This document shows, piece by piece, positions 26,329 to 34,541 of a DNA stretch of 58,935 nucleotides. A model generated the notes under the pieces. It searched no databases. It was given only the letters and a program-made list of their open reading frames with translations, and had not been told where the DNA came from. The stretch lies in NCBI GenBank assembly GCA_051893555.1, contig JBJFHL010000023.1:1-58935 (forward strand). Reading direction: 5' to 3'. This DNA is from RGIG7179 sp051893555 (lineage in GTDB: Bacteria; Bacillota; Clostridia; Peptostreptococcales; Anaerovoracaceae). The number at the start of each line of letters is the position of its first letter. Within the stretch, counting starts at the first letter, position 1. A program made the position numbers and the translations under genes.

Positions 26329-27035
26329 TGCAGATAAAAGATGCCTTTGATGCAGTGGGTATTTCCTGTACAACCAAGATGGAACAGCAGCTGGAATGTT
26401 ATATGGAAGGTGTTCTGTCATGGAATGAGAAGGTGAATCTGACTGCAATTACGGATCGGGATGATTTTATCATCAAACATTTCCTGGATTCTGTGCTTTG
26501 CTGCGGATTTCCTGAATATCAGTCTGCGAAAAAAATTATTGATGTGGGAACGGGAGCCGGGTTTCCAGGTGTTCCTCTTGCTGTCGTTTCCCCGAGAAAA
26601 CAGTTCATTCTGATGGACTCTCTGAAAAAACGACTGAATATCATCGACGAACTGACCAATTCCCTCGGGATTGAAAATGTTTCCACGGTGCATGCCCGTG
26701 CAGAGGAACTGGCCCGAAAGAAGGAACATCGTGAGCAGTATGATCTCTGCGTTTCAAGAGCAGTTGCAAATCTTGCGACCCTGTCTGAATATTGCCTGCC
26801 TTTTATCCGGCAGGGAGGGTACCTTCTGGCTTATAAGGGACCAGATGCAGAAGAAGAAATCATACAGGCAAAAAAAGCAATTTTCCTGCTGGGCGGACAG
26901 CTGGAGCGGGTCGAATCTGCTCCGCTGAACCGATACGGCCTGGATCATCGGATTTTGTTCATAAAAAAAGTAAGAAATACGCCGGCGAAATATCCGAGAA
27001 AAGCCGGAACCCCGTCGAAAGACCCCCTGAAATAG
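26325..27035 (+). CDS. rsmG: 16S rRNA (guanine-N7) methyltransferase RsmG
   Basis: A 236-residue SAM-dependent enzyme that methylates G527 (E. coli numbering) of 16S rRNA. Motifs: WNEKVNLTAIT, the SAM loop DVGTGAGFPGVPLAV and SRAVANLATLSEYCLPFI. It starts inside the end of mnmG (4-nt overlap), so translation is coupled. The last codons contribute one arm of the terminator. Confidence 0.97.
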   Translation: MMQIKDAFDAVGISCTTKMEQQLECYMEGVLSWNEKVNLTAITDRDDFIIKHFLDSVLCCGFPEYQSAKKIIDVGTGAGFPGVPLAVVSPRKQFILMDSLKKRLNIIDELTNSLGIENVSTVHARAEELARKKEHREQYDLCVSRAVANLATLSEYCLPFIRQGGYLLAYKGPDAEEEIIQAKKAIFLLGGQLERVESAPLNRYGLDHRILFIKKVRNTPAKYPRKAGTPSKDPLK

Positions 27036-27058
27036 CGAAAACTGGGGGTTTTCTTTTT
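27023..27058 (+). terminator. Terminator after rsmG
   Basis: CCCCC (27023-27027) pairs with GGGGG (27044-27048), then TTTTC and a T-run. The rsmG stop codon lies in the loop. Confidence 0.75.
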
Positions 27059-27092
27059 TATTTTGGCAGAAAAATAGCAACACAAGTTTTAC

Positions 27093-27112
27093 GGGAAATG
27101 ATATGATTTCCC
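27093..27112 (+). promoter_or_regulatory. Inverted repeat around extended -10 upstream of noc
   Basis: GGGAAAT (27093-27099) and ATTTCCC (27106-27112) flank 6 nt. The sequence TGA-TATGAT (27099-27107) inside this repeat is an extended -10 promoter pointing toward noc. The half-sites are those of the Noc binding sequence but in swapped order, so an operator is suggested; which protein binds is unknown. Confidence 0.45.
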
Positions 27113-27180
27113 TGAGAAGTGTGTACAGACCTTTGTGCATATGGTACAGCGCATAAGGTCATAGAAAAGGGGGAAAAGAT

Positions 27181-28077
27181 ATGTTGGAGATATTGAGTAA
27201 AAAAAACGGGCGTTTTTCCGGCGTGATGCGTAATATAACACCGTCTGTTTCCGAACGGAAGGAAGGACAGGATACTCCATCGGATTTGAAGCAGGAGGTT
27301 GTAGAAATACCTCTGCAGCAGATATTTCTGAATCCGCAGCAGCCACGAAAAATTTTTCGGGAAGAAGAACTTGCACAACTGGCAACATCCATTCGTGACT
27401 ATGGTGTTTTGCAGCCGATTCTGGTAAAGCCGGCTGCAGAGGGAACTTTCTGTGTCATTGCCGGAGAAAGGCGTTACCGGGCTGCCTGTCAGGCAGGTCT
27501 TTTTACGATTCCCGCCATCGTGCGGAGTATGGAGGAGGAAGAGGCTGCTCTGGTGGCACTGGTGGAAAACGTGCAGAGAGAAAATCTGGGTTACCTGGAG
27601 GAAGCACGTGCCTATAAGAAGCTGATGGATGACTTCGGCCTGACCCAGAGTGAGATTGCGCAGAAGGTTGGCAAGCAGCAATCCACCATATCCAACAAAA
27701 TCCGAATTCTCTCTTTGCCGGAAGATATCCAGGAGCTTTTGACGGAGCACAGGTTAACCGAAAGACATGCCCGTGCCCTTCTTCGGGTGCAGGGTGAAAA
27801 TGACAGGAGAAAGGTGATTGCCCGGGTGATAAAAAATAATCTGAACGTAAAGCAGACGGAAAAACTGGTGGAAGATCTGCTTTTGGGCCAGGAAGCACAG
27901 AAACGAAAGAAAAACAAGGTGAATTATATCAGTTATAAGATCTATGTAAATACCGTTCGAAACGCCTTTTTACAAATTAAAGAAATGGAAAACAATGCCA
28001 TTTTTTCACAGGAAGATAAAGGGGATGTACTTGAACTGAAAATAACGATTCCTAAAAAGGACCGATGTTTCACGTGA
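27181..28077 (+). CDS. noc: ParB-family nucleoid occlusion protein Noc
   Basis: A 298-residue ParB paralogue. The ParB/CTPase core has NPQQPRKIFREEELAQLATSI, the GERRYRA box and ENVQRENL; the DNA-binding helix-turn-helix is LTQSEIAQKVGKQQSTISNKIR; a carboxyl dimerisation part follows. It is one of two ParB-like genes flanking parA, as noc and spo0J are in Bacillus, and it directly follows rsmG, so I call it Noc. It should keep division away from the chromosome. The short amino end (MLEILSKKNGRFSG) could be the membrane-touching helix, although it differs from the Bacillus one. Its last three codons and stop lie within parS. Confidence 0.9.
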   Translation: MLEILSKKNGRFSGVMRNITPSVSERKEGQDTPSDLKQEVVEIPLQQIFLNPQQPRKIFREEELAQLATSIRDYGVLQPILVKPAAEGTFCVIAGERRYRAACQAGLFTIPAIVRSMEEEEAALVALVENVQRENLGYLEEARAYKKLMDDFGLTQSEIAQKVGKQQSTISNKIRILSLPEDIQELLTEHRLTERHARALLRVQGENDRRKVIARVIKNNLNVKQTEKLVEDLLLGQEAQKRKKNKVNYISYKIYVNTVRNAFLQIKEMENNAIFSQEDKGDVLELKITIPKKDRCFT

Positions 28078-28095
28078 AACATCGGTGTTTTTTTC
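28061..28095 (+). other. parS: parS centromere site that doubles as noc terminator
   Basis: TGTTTCACGTGAAACA (28066-28081) is the exact 16-bp parS consensus for ParB. It sits in a 26-bp perfect palindrome (28061-28086) directly followed by a T-run, so as RNA it forms a 13-bp hairpin with a U-tail, an intrinsic terminator. The noc stop codon TGA is at 28075-28077, inside the site. Confidence 0.95.
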
Positions 28096-28179
28096 TGAAA
28101 CCAGTGGAAATAAAGCGGAAAATAATATATAATAGTACCTGTCAGCGAAAAGATAAATGAAACAGGAGGGATGACAACT

Positions 28180-28950
28180 TTGGGAAAAGCAATTGCTATA
28201 TTTAATCAAAAGGGTGGAGTAGGAAAAACAACAACAAACATCAACCTGGCAGCTTGTCTTGCAATCAAAGGGAAAAAGGTGCTGATATTGGATATCGACC
28301 CACAGGGAAATACTACTAGCGGTATCGGTATTTCAAAAAAGAATCTGGATAAAACGGTATATAATATTTTAGTGGATGAGAACTTCGACCCGAGGGAAGC
28401 GATCATACAAACGACAGTAGAGAATCTGGATCTGATTCCGGCAAGTGTGGATCTGGCAGGGGCAGAGGTCGAACTGGTACAGATGAAGGGAAGAGAAATT
28501 TCTCTGAAAAAAGGTCTGGATAAGATACGTCATATGTACGATTACATATTTATTGATTGTCCGCCGTCACTGGGACTGCTGACAATTAACTCTCTGACAG
28601 CGGTGGACAGTGTGCTGATTCCGATCCAATGTGAATTTTATGCATTGGAAGGAGTGAGTCAGCTGGTAAGTACCATAGAGCTGGTAAAGAAGAGCCTGAA
28701 TCCAAAATTGACAGTGCAGGGGGTCATTCTCAGCATGTTTGATGGAAGAACAAATCTGTCTCTGCAGGTGGTGCAGGAAGTAAAGAAATACTTCGGAGGA
28801 AAAGTATATTCCACAGTCATTCCGAGAAATGTACGGTTGGCAGAGGCACCGAGCTACGGAATGCCGATTACCGAATATGATCCGAAATCCAAGGGAGCAG
28901 AAGCATATATGGATTTTGCTGAAGAGTTCTTAGAACTGGAGGAAGCGTAG
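28180..28950 (+). CDS. parA: Chromosome partitioning ATPase ParA (Soj)
   Basis: A 256-residue deviant-Walker ATPase. The P-loop is KGGVGKTT (residues 11-18), with DIDPQGN and FIDCPPSLG as the other nucleotide motifs. It works with ParB/parS in origin segregation and, in Bacillus, controls DnaA. An ATG at 28171 is in frame but only 1 nt from AGGAGGG; the TTG at 28180 is 10 nt from it and gives the standard start MGKAIAIFNQKGG, so I chose TTG. Confidence 0.95.
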   Translation: MGKAIAIFNQKGGVGKTTTNINLAACLAIKGKKVLILDIDPQGNTTSGIGISKKNLDKTVYNILVDENFDPREAIIQTTVENLDLIPASVDLAGAEVELVQMKGREISLKKGLDKIRHMYDYIFIDCPPSLGLLTINSLTAVDSVLIPIQCEFYALEGVSQLVSTIELVKKSLNPKLTVQGVILSMFDGRTNLSLQVVQEVKKYFGGKVYSTVIPRNVRLAEAPSYGMPITEYDPKSKGAEAYMDFAEEFLELEEA

Positions 28951-28951
28951 G

Positions 28952-29854
28952 ATGGCAGCAGCAAAAAAAGGAGGACTGGGCAGAGGTCTGGATGCATTGT
29001 TTGCAGATGTACCTGTGTCTGCGCCGGAAGAAGATAGAACCGGAGAAAAAAGCAAATCGGAAGTGCCGGCAGAAGACAGAGTGAATTATATCGGAATTCA
29101 CGAGATCATGCCGAATGTAAACCAGCCGAGAAAAACGTTTTCTGAAGAAAAAATAGAAGAACTGGCAGATTCGATTCGGGAACATGGTATCATACAGCCT
29201 ATCGTTGTAAGAAAGAAGCAGAAGGGATACGAAATTGTCGCTGGTGAAAGAAGATGGCGTGCTGCTATGAAAGCAGGGTTGTCGGAAGTACCATGCCTGC
29301 TTCGTGAACTGAGCGATGAACAGAATATGCTCATTGCCATCATAGAAAATATGCAGCGGGAAGATCTGAACCCAATCGAAGAAGCAGAGGGACTGCATCA
29401 GATGATCAGCTCCTTTGGTCTGACACAGGAGCAGGTATCAAAAAGCGTAGGGAAAAGCAGACCGTATATTACGAATTCTCTTCGTCTTCTAAAACTTCCG
29501 GAATATATTCGTGTAAAGGTTTCGGAGGGAGAGCTGACAGCAGGCCACGGCAGAACACTCATTACGGTTGAGGACGGAAATCTTCAGCGTCAACTCTGTG
29601 ATAAAATCATAGAAGAGGGACTGTCTGTCCGCCAGACAGAAAAACTGGTTGGAGAACTGGGAAAAGCACCGAAAAGGAAGCTTTCGCAGAAACTGAAAAA
29701 TCCGGATACATTACGGGTAGAAGAGGAACTGAAAACAATTCTTGGAACGAAAGTAAACATCGTGGAAAAAGGAAAAAAAGGAAAAATAGAAATAGAATGC
29801 TTCAGCCGAGATGAATTGAATCGTATCATAGAACTGTTGAAAAACCTGGCTTAG
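28952..29854 (+). CDS. parB: Chromosome partitioning protein ParB (Spo0J)
   Basis: A 300-residue CTP-dependent DNA clamp that loads at parS. The amino end KKGGLGRGLDALF is the ParA-stimulating peptide type. Motifs: PNVNQPRKTFSEEKI, GERRWRAA (box II), IENMQREDLNPIEEA, and helix-turn-helix LTQEQVSKSVGKSRPYITNSLRL. It directly follows parA. Its parS sites lie at 28066 and, in a weaker form, 29862. Confidence 0.97.
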   Translation: MAAAKKGGLGRGLDALFADVPVSAPEEDRTGEKSKSEVPAEDRVNYIGIHEIMPNVNQPRKTFSEEKIEELADSIREHGIIQPIVVRKKQKGYEIVAGERRWRAAMKAGLSEVPCLLRELSDEQNMLIAIIENMQREDLNPIEEAEGLHQMISSFGLTQEQVSKSVGKSRPYITNSLRLLKLPEYIRVKVSEGELTAGHGRTLITVEDGNLQRQLCDKIIEEGLSVRQTEKLVGELGKAPKRKLSQKLKNPDTLRVEEELKTILGTKVNIVEKGKKGKIEIECFSRDELNRIIELLKNLA

Positions 29855-29861
29855 AGGGGGA

Positions 29862-29877
29862 TGTTTCACATGAAACC
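29862..29877 (+). other. Degenerate parS-like site over the DUF1294 gene start
   Basis: TGTTTCACATGAAACC matches parS at 14 of 16 positions, with changes at positions 9 and 16. It contains the ATG of the next gene. Confidence 0.55.
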
Positions 29878-30154
29878 TTTACTGTGGATAGCCGTTCTGT
29901 GGCTTATATGGAATTTGTTCACTTTTCTTCAGATGGGTCTGGATAAAAGAAAGGCGATCAAGGAGAAAGAAAGAATCAGCGAAAAAGCGCTGCTTTTATG
30001 TGCGTTTTTCATGGGAGCGATGGGAAGCGGTGCAGGGATGCTGGTCTTTCATCATAAAACAAAAAAGTGGAAGTTCCGTGTTTTGATCCCGATGGCACTG
30101 CTGATCAATCTGGCAGTGATTTGTGCCAGTATATATTTGGTTCAAAGTACATAG
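29870..30154 (+). CDS. DUF1294 small membrane protein
   Basis: A 94-residue protein with three hydrophobic segments (WIAVLWLIWNLFTFLQMG, ALLLCAFFMGAMGSGAGMLVF, FRVLIPMALLINLAVICASIYL) and the DUF1294 features MGLDKRKA and FHHKTKKWKF. Function unknown. I chose the ATG at 29870, 9 nt from the G-rich AGAGGGGG, over the one at 29861, which touches it. It is probably cotranscribed with parB. Confidence 0.85.
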   Translation: MKPLLWIAVLWLIWNLFTFLQMGLDKRKAIKEKERISEKALLLCAFFMGAMGSGAGMLVFHHKTKKWKFRVLIPMALLINLAVICASIYLVQST

Positions 30155-30163
30155 AAAGAATAG

Positions 30164-30190
30164 AGGGTCTCCGAAAAGAGGCCCTTTTTT
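30164..30190 (+). terminator. Terminator after DUF1294 gene
   Basis: AGGGTCTC with GAGGCCCT (one G-U pair), 6-nt loop, then six T residues. It ends the parA-parB-DUF1294 transcript. Confidence 0.85.
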
Positions 30191-30217
30191 AGCCAATGCT
30201 GAGACGAGGAGTGAGGC

Positions 30218-30766
30218 ATGAATACGACAAGCTTAATGGAAAAAAAGGAAGAGAAAAGGGAAGAGAGGGCAGAATCCCTGCTGAAAAATTGCAGAGAATT
30301 ATTACGAAAAGAAGGGATACCTGCATCGGAAAACATCGTAGGACTGAAAATAAATGACAGAATTCGAAGTCGGTTTGGAAGCTGCAGAAAAGTAAATACA
30401 AGGAATCAACGCAGTGGGGAGTATCTGATCGAAATCAGCGGAAAAATTCTGGAAGGAGAGGATCAGACGGTAGAGACTGTACTTCTTCATGAACTACTGC
30501 ATACCTGTTATGGATGCATGAATCATGGAAAGCGATGGAAGAGATATGCAATGCAGCTGAATCAAAAATATGGATACGAAATAAAGCCCTCTGCCGGATA
30601 TGAAGCCTTCGGTCTGGAAGATCCGGGAAGCAGAGAAAAGATTCGATACAGAATTGTCTGTATGAATTGCGGTATGGAAATGACAAGAAAAAGACGGTGT
30701 CCGCTTGTGGTAAATACTGACAGATATCGATGCGGCAAATGTGGAGGAAAGCTGGAAATTCGATAA
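30218..30766 (+). CDS. SprT-like zinc metalloprotease family protein
   Basis: A 182-residue protein with HELLHT (His91 to His95, the HExxH zinc motif) and a later His in MNHGKRW, then a carboxyl-terminal zinc ribbon (CMNCG ... CGKCG). The layout matches SprT/SprTN-like proteins, some of which cleave DNA-protein crosslinks; no bacterial role is firmly known. A GAGGAG ribosome-binding site is 6-7 nt before the ATG. Confidence 0.85.
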   Translation: MNTTSLMEKKEEKREERAESLLKNCRELLRKEGIPASENIVGLKINDRIRSRFGSCRKVNTRNQRSGEYLIEISGKILEGEDQTVETVLLHELLHTCYGCMNHGKRWKRYAMQLNQKYGYEIKPSAGYEAFGLEDPGSREKIRYRIVCMNCGMEMTRKRRCPLVVNTDRYRCGKCGGKLEIR

Positions 30767-30805
30767 ATTGTACTATATCTTGTAGATGAAAAACAAACAG
30801 AAATG

Positions 30806-30814
30806 TGGTAAAAT
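30806..30814 (+). promoter_or_regulatory. Extended -10 promoter before gdpP leader
   Basis: TGG followed by TAAAAT (-10 at 30809-30814). Transcription would start near 30821, just before the structured segment at 30826. No good -35 box is seen. Confidence 0.4.
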
Positions 30815-30825
30815 ATATAGAAGTG

Positions 30826-30901
30826 CCTTTCGAAGCAGGTAAAACCATCTGCACGGTCTTTTGTGGTGGGATTATCACAGAATCAACACCGAGGCGAAAG
30901 G
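30826..30901 (+). ncRNA. Candidate structured leader RNA (three-way junction) upstream of gdpP-like gene
   Basis: The closing stem CCTTTCG/CGAAAGG (30826-30832 with 30895-30901) encloses two hairpins: GCAGGT/ATCTGC (30835-30852, loop AAAACC), and an outer CGGT/ACCG (30854-30857 with 30888-30891) around a 9-bp stem (30859-30867 with 30874-30882, loop GGGATT). Junction strands are only 1-3 nt. I could not match it to a known riboswitch class. The folding is by eye. Confidence 0.45.
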
Positions 30902-30934
30902 AAGGATATGATATAATAGATAAAGGAGGGGACC

Positions 30935-32716
30935 ATGTCTGAGCGAAGACTTGAAAAAATCATTTCTTCATATATTCCAATGCCTGTCTGCATTATCAAC
31001 AGACTGGGAAAGGTTGTAGAAGCCAACAGCAGAATCGGCGAGGTATTCCTCTATGACGGAATCGGAGGCGGCGATATTTTCGCGCTGACCGGAATCCGTG
31101 CGGCAGATCTGTATGAAGCGGCCGAAAAAGACCAGCATCCTTTGCTGAAGCGAAATGACAAGATTTTTCGTCTCATGCTCCAGAAAGGTTCTGACATGAA
31201 GAGTGAGGAAGATGGAGATCTGACCATTGTATTCAATGATGTTACAGGACTTGAGGATCTGAAAGACCGATACAATAATGAAAAGGCATGTATGGCCAAA
31301 ATTCAGGTAGATAATTACGATGAACTGACCTCCAGTACAAGCACGGAGAAGAGACTGATTCTTTCCGGTGAAATTGACAGGCTGGTCCGCCGTTGGTGCA
31401 GCAGAATTAACGCATCCGTCAACCGGGTGAGAAATAATGCATATGTCGCCTGGTTTGAACAACAGTATCTGGACCGTCTGATTGCCAATAAATTTGACAT
31501 TCTGGATGAGATACGAAATGTGGAAACCGGCGCAGACTTTCCTGCCAGCCTGAGTATTGGCGTAGGTGTAGGCGGAAAAAATCCGGCACAGACAGAGGAA
31601 TATGCGGATGCGGCTCTGGATCTTGCACTGGGACGGGGCGGAGACCAGGCTGTCGTGAAAAGAAACCTGAAAATTGAATATTACGGCGGAAAGCTGCAGA
31701 CCGTGGAAAAGAGCAACAAGGGAAAATCAAAAATTGTCGGTCATGCGCTGAAGCAGCTTGTGGTACAGGCGGGAAAGGTCTTTATCATGGGGCATCAGAA
31801 TCCGGATATGGACTGTTTCGGAGCTGCACTGGGAATCTCCCGGTTCTGCGAACTTTTTGAGAAAAAGGCAAGTATAGTCATCGATGACTATAACGAAGCG
31901 CTGCAAAGTATTTATTTTCAGGCAAGGCAGAGTGAGAATTATCAGCTGATCAGCAGTGAAAAAGCGATGAATCTTGCAGACAGTGAAAGTCTGATTATTG
32001 TACTGGATACACACCGGCCAAGTATGACCCAGTGTCCGAAGCTGCTGGAGATGACGGACAGGATCGTAGTCATCGATCATCATCGAAAGATGGAGGAATT
32101 TATAGAAAATCCGACGCTGGCATATATGGAATCCTACGCTTCATCAACCTGCGAACTGGTTGCGGAAATTCTTCAGTATATGGCAAGTAAAAAAAGCCTG
32201 GTGAAACTGGAGGCAGAGGCGCTTCTCGCCGGAATTACCGTGGATACCAACGGGTTTGCCATGAAAACCGGAGTACGTACCTTTGAAGCAGCTGCATGGC
32301 TCAGAAGGCAGGGTGCAGATACCACGGAGGTAAAACGCTTTTTCCAGAAAGACGCTCTTAGCTTCCAGATCAATGCAGAAGCACTGGCAGCTGCAAGATT
32401 TATGGAAAACGGCGTAGCACTGTCCATCTGCAGAAAGCCGCATGCAGATGAACAGGTCATCTGCGCGCAGGTGGCGGACCAGCTCCTGACCGTGAAAGGG
32501 GTAAAAGCTTCCTTTGTCATCGGCGTCAACGGAGAAGGACGAACGGTAATCAGCGCAAGATCTATGGGAGCCGTGAATGTACAGGTAGTTATGGAAAAAT
32601 TTGGCGGAGGCGGTCATTTGACCACAGCAGCAGCACAGGTAGATATGCCGAAAGAAGAAGCGGCAGAAAAAATCATAAAGATCATGGAGGAAATGTTAAA
32701 TGGTAGTAATTCTTAA
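30935..32716 (+). CDS. gdpP: GdpP-like DHH/DHHA1 phosphodiesterase without membrane anchor
   Basis: A 593-residue protein: PAS-like domain (about residues 10-85), degenerate GGDEF (ending GRGGDQAVVK), DHH domain with GHQNPDMDCFGAALG and VVIDHHRK (DHH at 381-383), and DHHA1 ending FGGGGHLTTAAAQ. GdpP hydrolyses c-di-AMP to pApA and so tunes potassium, wall and osmotic control. The usual pair of amino-terminal membrane helices is missing: the protein starts at the PAS domain, and an in-frame stop lies 18 nt upstream. It overlaps rplI by 17 nt, and the gdpP-rplI-dnaB order is as in Bacillus. Confidence 0.93.
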   Translation: MSERRLEKIISSYIPMPVCIINRLGKVVEANSRIGEVFLYDGIGGGDIFALTGIRAADLYEAAEKDQHPLLKRNDKIFRLMLQKGSDMKSEEDGDLTIVFNDVTGLEDLKDRYNNEKACMAKIQVDNYDELTSSTSTEKRLILSGEIDRLVRRWCSRINASVNRVRNNAYVAWFEQQYLDRLIANKFDILDEIRNVETGADFPASLSIGVGVGGKNPAQTEEYADAALDLALGRGGDQAVVKRNLKIEYYGGKLQTVEKSNKGKSKIVGHALKQLVVQAGKVFIMGHQNPDMDCFGAALGISRFCELFEKKASIVIDDYNEALQSIYFQARQSENYQLISSEKAMNLADSESLIIVLDTHRPSMTQCPKLLEMTDRIVVIDHHRKMEEFIENPTLAYMESYASSTCELVAEILQYMASKKSLVKLEAEALLAGITVDTNGFAMKTGVRTFEAAAWLRRQGADTTEVKRFFQKDALSFQINAEALAAARFMENGVALSICRKPHADEQVICAQVADQLLTVKGVKASFVIGVNGEGRTVISARSMGAVNVQVVMEKFGGGGHLTTAAAQVDMPKEEAAEKIIKIMEEMLNGSNS

Positions 32717-33146
32717 CAGGGACATAAAAGGAACAGGAAAAGCAGGAGATGTGGTAAAGGTCAGTGACGGATATGCAAGAAACATGTTGATCCCGAGAGG
32801 ATGGGCGACGGAGGCTACGGAGGGAAATGTCCGCAGTCTGGAAAAACAGAAGGCCATTGCAGCTGAAAAGAAAGCAGAAGAAAAAGCAGCTGCGCAGGCA
32901 CAGGCCGAAAAAATCAAAACGTTGTCTGTTACGATAAAAACAAAGGCAGGAGACGGCGGCAGAATCTTCGGATCTATTACATCGAAAGATATCGCGGATG
33001 CACTGAAAGAGCAGCACAAGCTGACGGTAGACAAGAAAAAAATTCAGCTGGACAACCCAATCAAGCAGACCGGAGAAATGGAAGTCGCCATGAAGCTGTA
33101 TCCGGAGGTTACCACAACGTTGAAAGTGGTCATTGTGGCAGAATAA
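32700..33146 (+). CDS. rplI: Ribosomal protein bL9
   Basis: A 148-residue two-domain large-subunit protein. The amino domain carries GTGKAGDVVKVSDGYARNMLIPRGWA, a long Ala/Lys/Glu helix connects, and the carboxyl domain contains GGRIFGSITSKDIADAL. GGAGG inside the end of gdpP supplies the ribosome-binding site, so translation is coupled. Confidence 0.97.
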   Translation: MVVILNRDIKGTGKAGDVVKVSDGYARNMLIPRGWATEATEGNVRSLEKQKAIAAEKKAEEKAAAQAQAEKIKTLSVTIKTKAGDGGRIFGSITSKDIADALKEQHKLTVDKKKIQLDNPIKQTGEMEVAMKLYPEVTTTLKVVIVAE

Positions 33147-33191
33147 TCCGCTGAAGGAAAACCGGGCAGAAAACAGAATGGAGTGAAAACA

Positions 33192-34511
33192 ATGGTAGAA
33201 CGGATTCCGCCGCATAACGAGGAAGCGGAGCGGTGTGTTCTGGGTGCATCCATGCTCAGCAAGGACGCATTGTATGATGTAATTGAAGAAGTGACCGCAG
33301 ATGATTTCTATAACGAAAATCACCGTGAGATATTCAAGGCTATCATGGATCTGTACAGAGAAAATTCACCGGTGGATATGCTGACAGTGTGTGAAACATT
33401 GAAAAAAAAGAAGGCACTGGAGATTGTCGGAGGAAGAGCATATATTGCCACCCTGACAACGGAAGTTCCTTCTACGGTCAATGCTGGAGAATATGCCAGA
33501 ATCGTCTCGGAAAAAGCAGCCCTCAGGCAGCTGATCAATACAGCAGAAGAAATCATGAAGAAAGGCTATGAGGGAAAGGATGATGCCAGAGAAGTCCTGA
33601 ACTTCGCAGAAGCAGGCATATTTCAGATAGGACAGAAGCGGCAGAAAAGCGACTACACACAGATCCAGGATATTCTGCTGAAAAATGTGGAGATCATCGA
33701 TGCCGCATCGAAGAATCAGGGAAAAGTAGTAGGAATCCCTACCGGATTCAAGGATCTGGATGCGCTGACATCGGGGCTTCATCGTTCTGATCTGATCATC
33801 CTGGCCGCACGGCCAGCCATGGGAAAAACTGCATTTGCACTGAATATCGCACAGCAGACAGCAGTCAAAGCCGGTTCCTCTGTGCTTATCTTCAGTCTGG
33901 AAATGTCCAAGGAACAGCTGGGACAGCGGCTGCTTGCCATTCAGGCCAGGGTGGAAATGCAGAAACTGAAGACAGGAACTCTGGATCGTAAGGACTGGGA
34001 CCGTCTGAATATGGCCCTGGATGAACTTCACAACTCGAAAATATTTATTGATGATACGCCGGGCATTTCCATCATGGAAATGCGGAATAAATGCCGTCGT
34101 CTGAAGGCGGAGCACGGACTGGATCTGGTGGTAATCGACTATCTGCAGCTGATGCAGTTTGACGGCAGGGCAGATAGCCGACAGCAGGAGATTTCCGCGA
34201 TTTCCAGGCATCTGAAGCTTCTTGCCAGAGAGATGGACTGTCCGGTGATTGTACTGTCTCAGCTGTCCCGGGCACCGGAACTGCGGCAGGATCACCGGCC
34301 GATCTTATCGGACCTGAGGGAATCCGGTTCCATCGAACAGGATGCAGACATCGTAATTTTCCTGTATCGGGATGATTATTATAATCCGGATAACAGCGAC
34401 AAACACGGTATCTGCGAAGTCAATGTGGCCAAGCACAGGAGCGGGCCTACAGATAAAGTGGAACTGACGTGGGTGGAACGATACACCAAATTCAGTGATA
34501 AAGCACTGTAA
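33192..34511 (+). CDS. dnaB: Replicative DNA helicase (DnaB type; DnaC in Bacillus)
   Basis: A 439-residue hexameric helicase. The amino domain is PPHNEEAERCVLGASMLSKDAL; the RecA-like domain has Walker A AARPAMGKTAFALNIA, DLVVIDYLQLM, and the arginine-finger region SGSIEQDADIVIFLYR. The ATG at 33192 has GGAG 8 nt upstream; a GTG 3 codons earlier sits on that site and was rejected. No intein is seen. It stands close to the DnaD/loader fusion gene two positions downstream. Confidence 0.98.
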   Translation: MVERIPPHNEEAERCVLGASMLSKDALYDVIEEVTADDFYNENHREIFKAIMDLYRENSPVDMLTVCETLKKKKALEIVGGRAYIATLTTEVPSTVNAGEYARIVSEKAALRQLINTAEEIMKKGYEGKDDAREVLNFAEAGIFQIGQKRQKSDYTQIQDILLKNVEIIDAASKNQGKVVGIPTGFKDLDALTSGLHRSDLIILAARPAMGKTAFALNIAQQTAVKAGSSVLIFSLEMSKEQLGQRLLAIQARVEMQKLKTGTLDRKDWDRLNMALDELHNSKIFIDDTPGISIMEMRNKCRRLKAEHGLDLVVIDYLQLMQFDGRADSRQQEISAISRHLKLLAREMDCPVIVLSQLSRAPELRQDHRPILSDLRESGSIEQDADIVIFLYRDDYYNPDNSDKHGICEVNVAKHRSGPTDKVELTWVERYTKFSDKAL

Positions 34512-34541
34512 ATCGGTAAGCGCAAGCGGAAAGGAGCAGAG

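Noticed and set aside
28171..28179. ATG at 28171 as parA start
   Set aside because: The Shine-Dalgarno sequence is only 1 nt away; the TTG at 28180 has correct spacing and gives the standard ParA start.
30826..30901. Known c-di-AMP, purine or c-di-GMP riboswitch before gdpP
   Set aside because: The three-way shape invited this, but none of the conserved core sequences of those classes is present. Kept only as an unclassified candidate RNA.
30912..30917. TATAAT as a promoter directly before gdpP
   Set aside because: It would place the transcription start in the ribosome-binding site and has no -35 box. The upstream extended -10 at 30806-30814 is more sensible.
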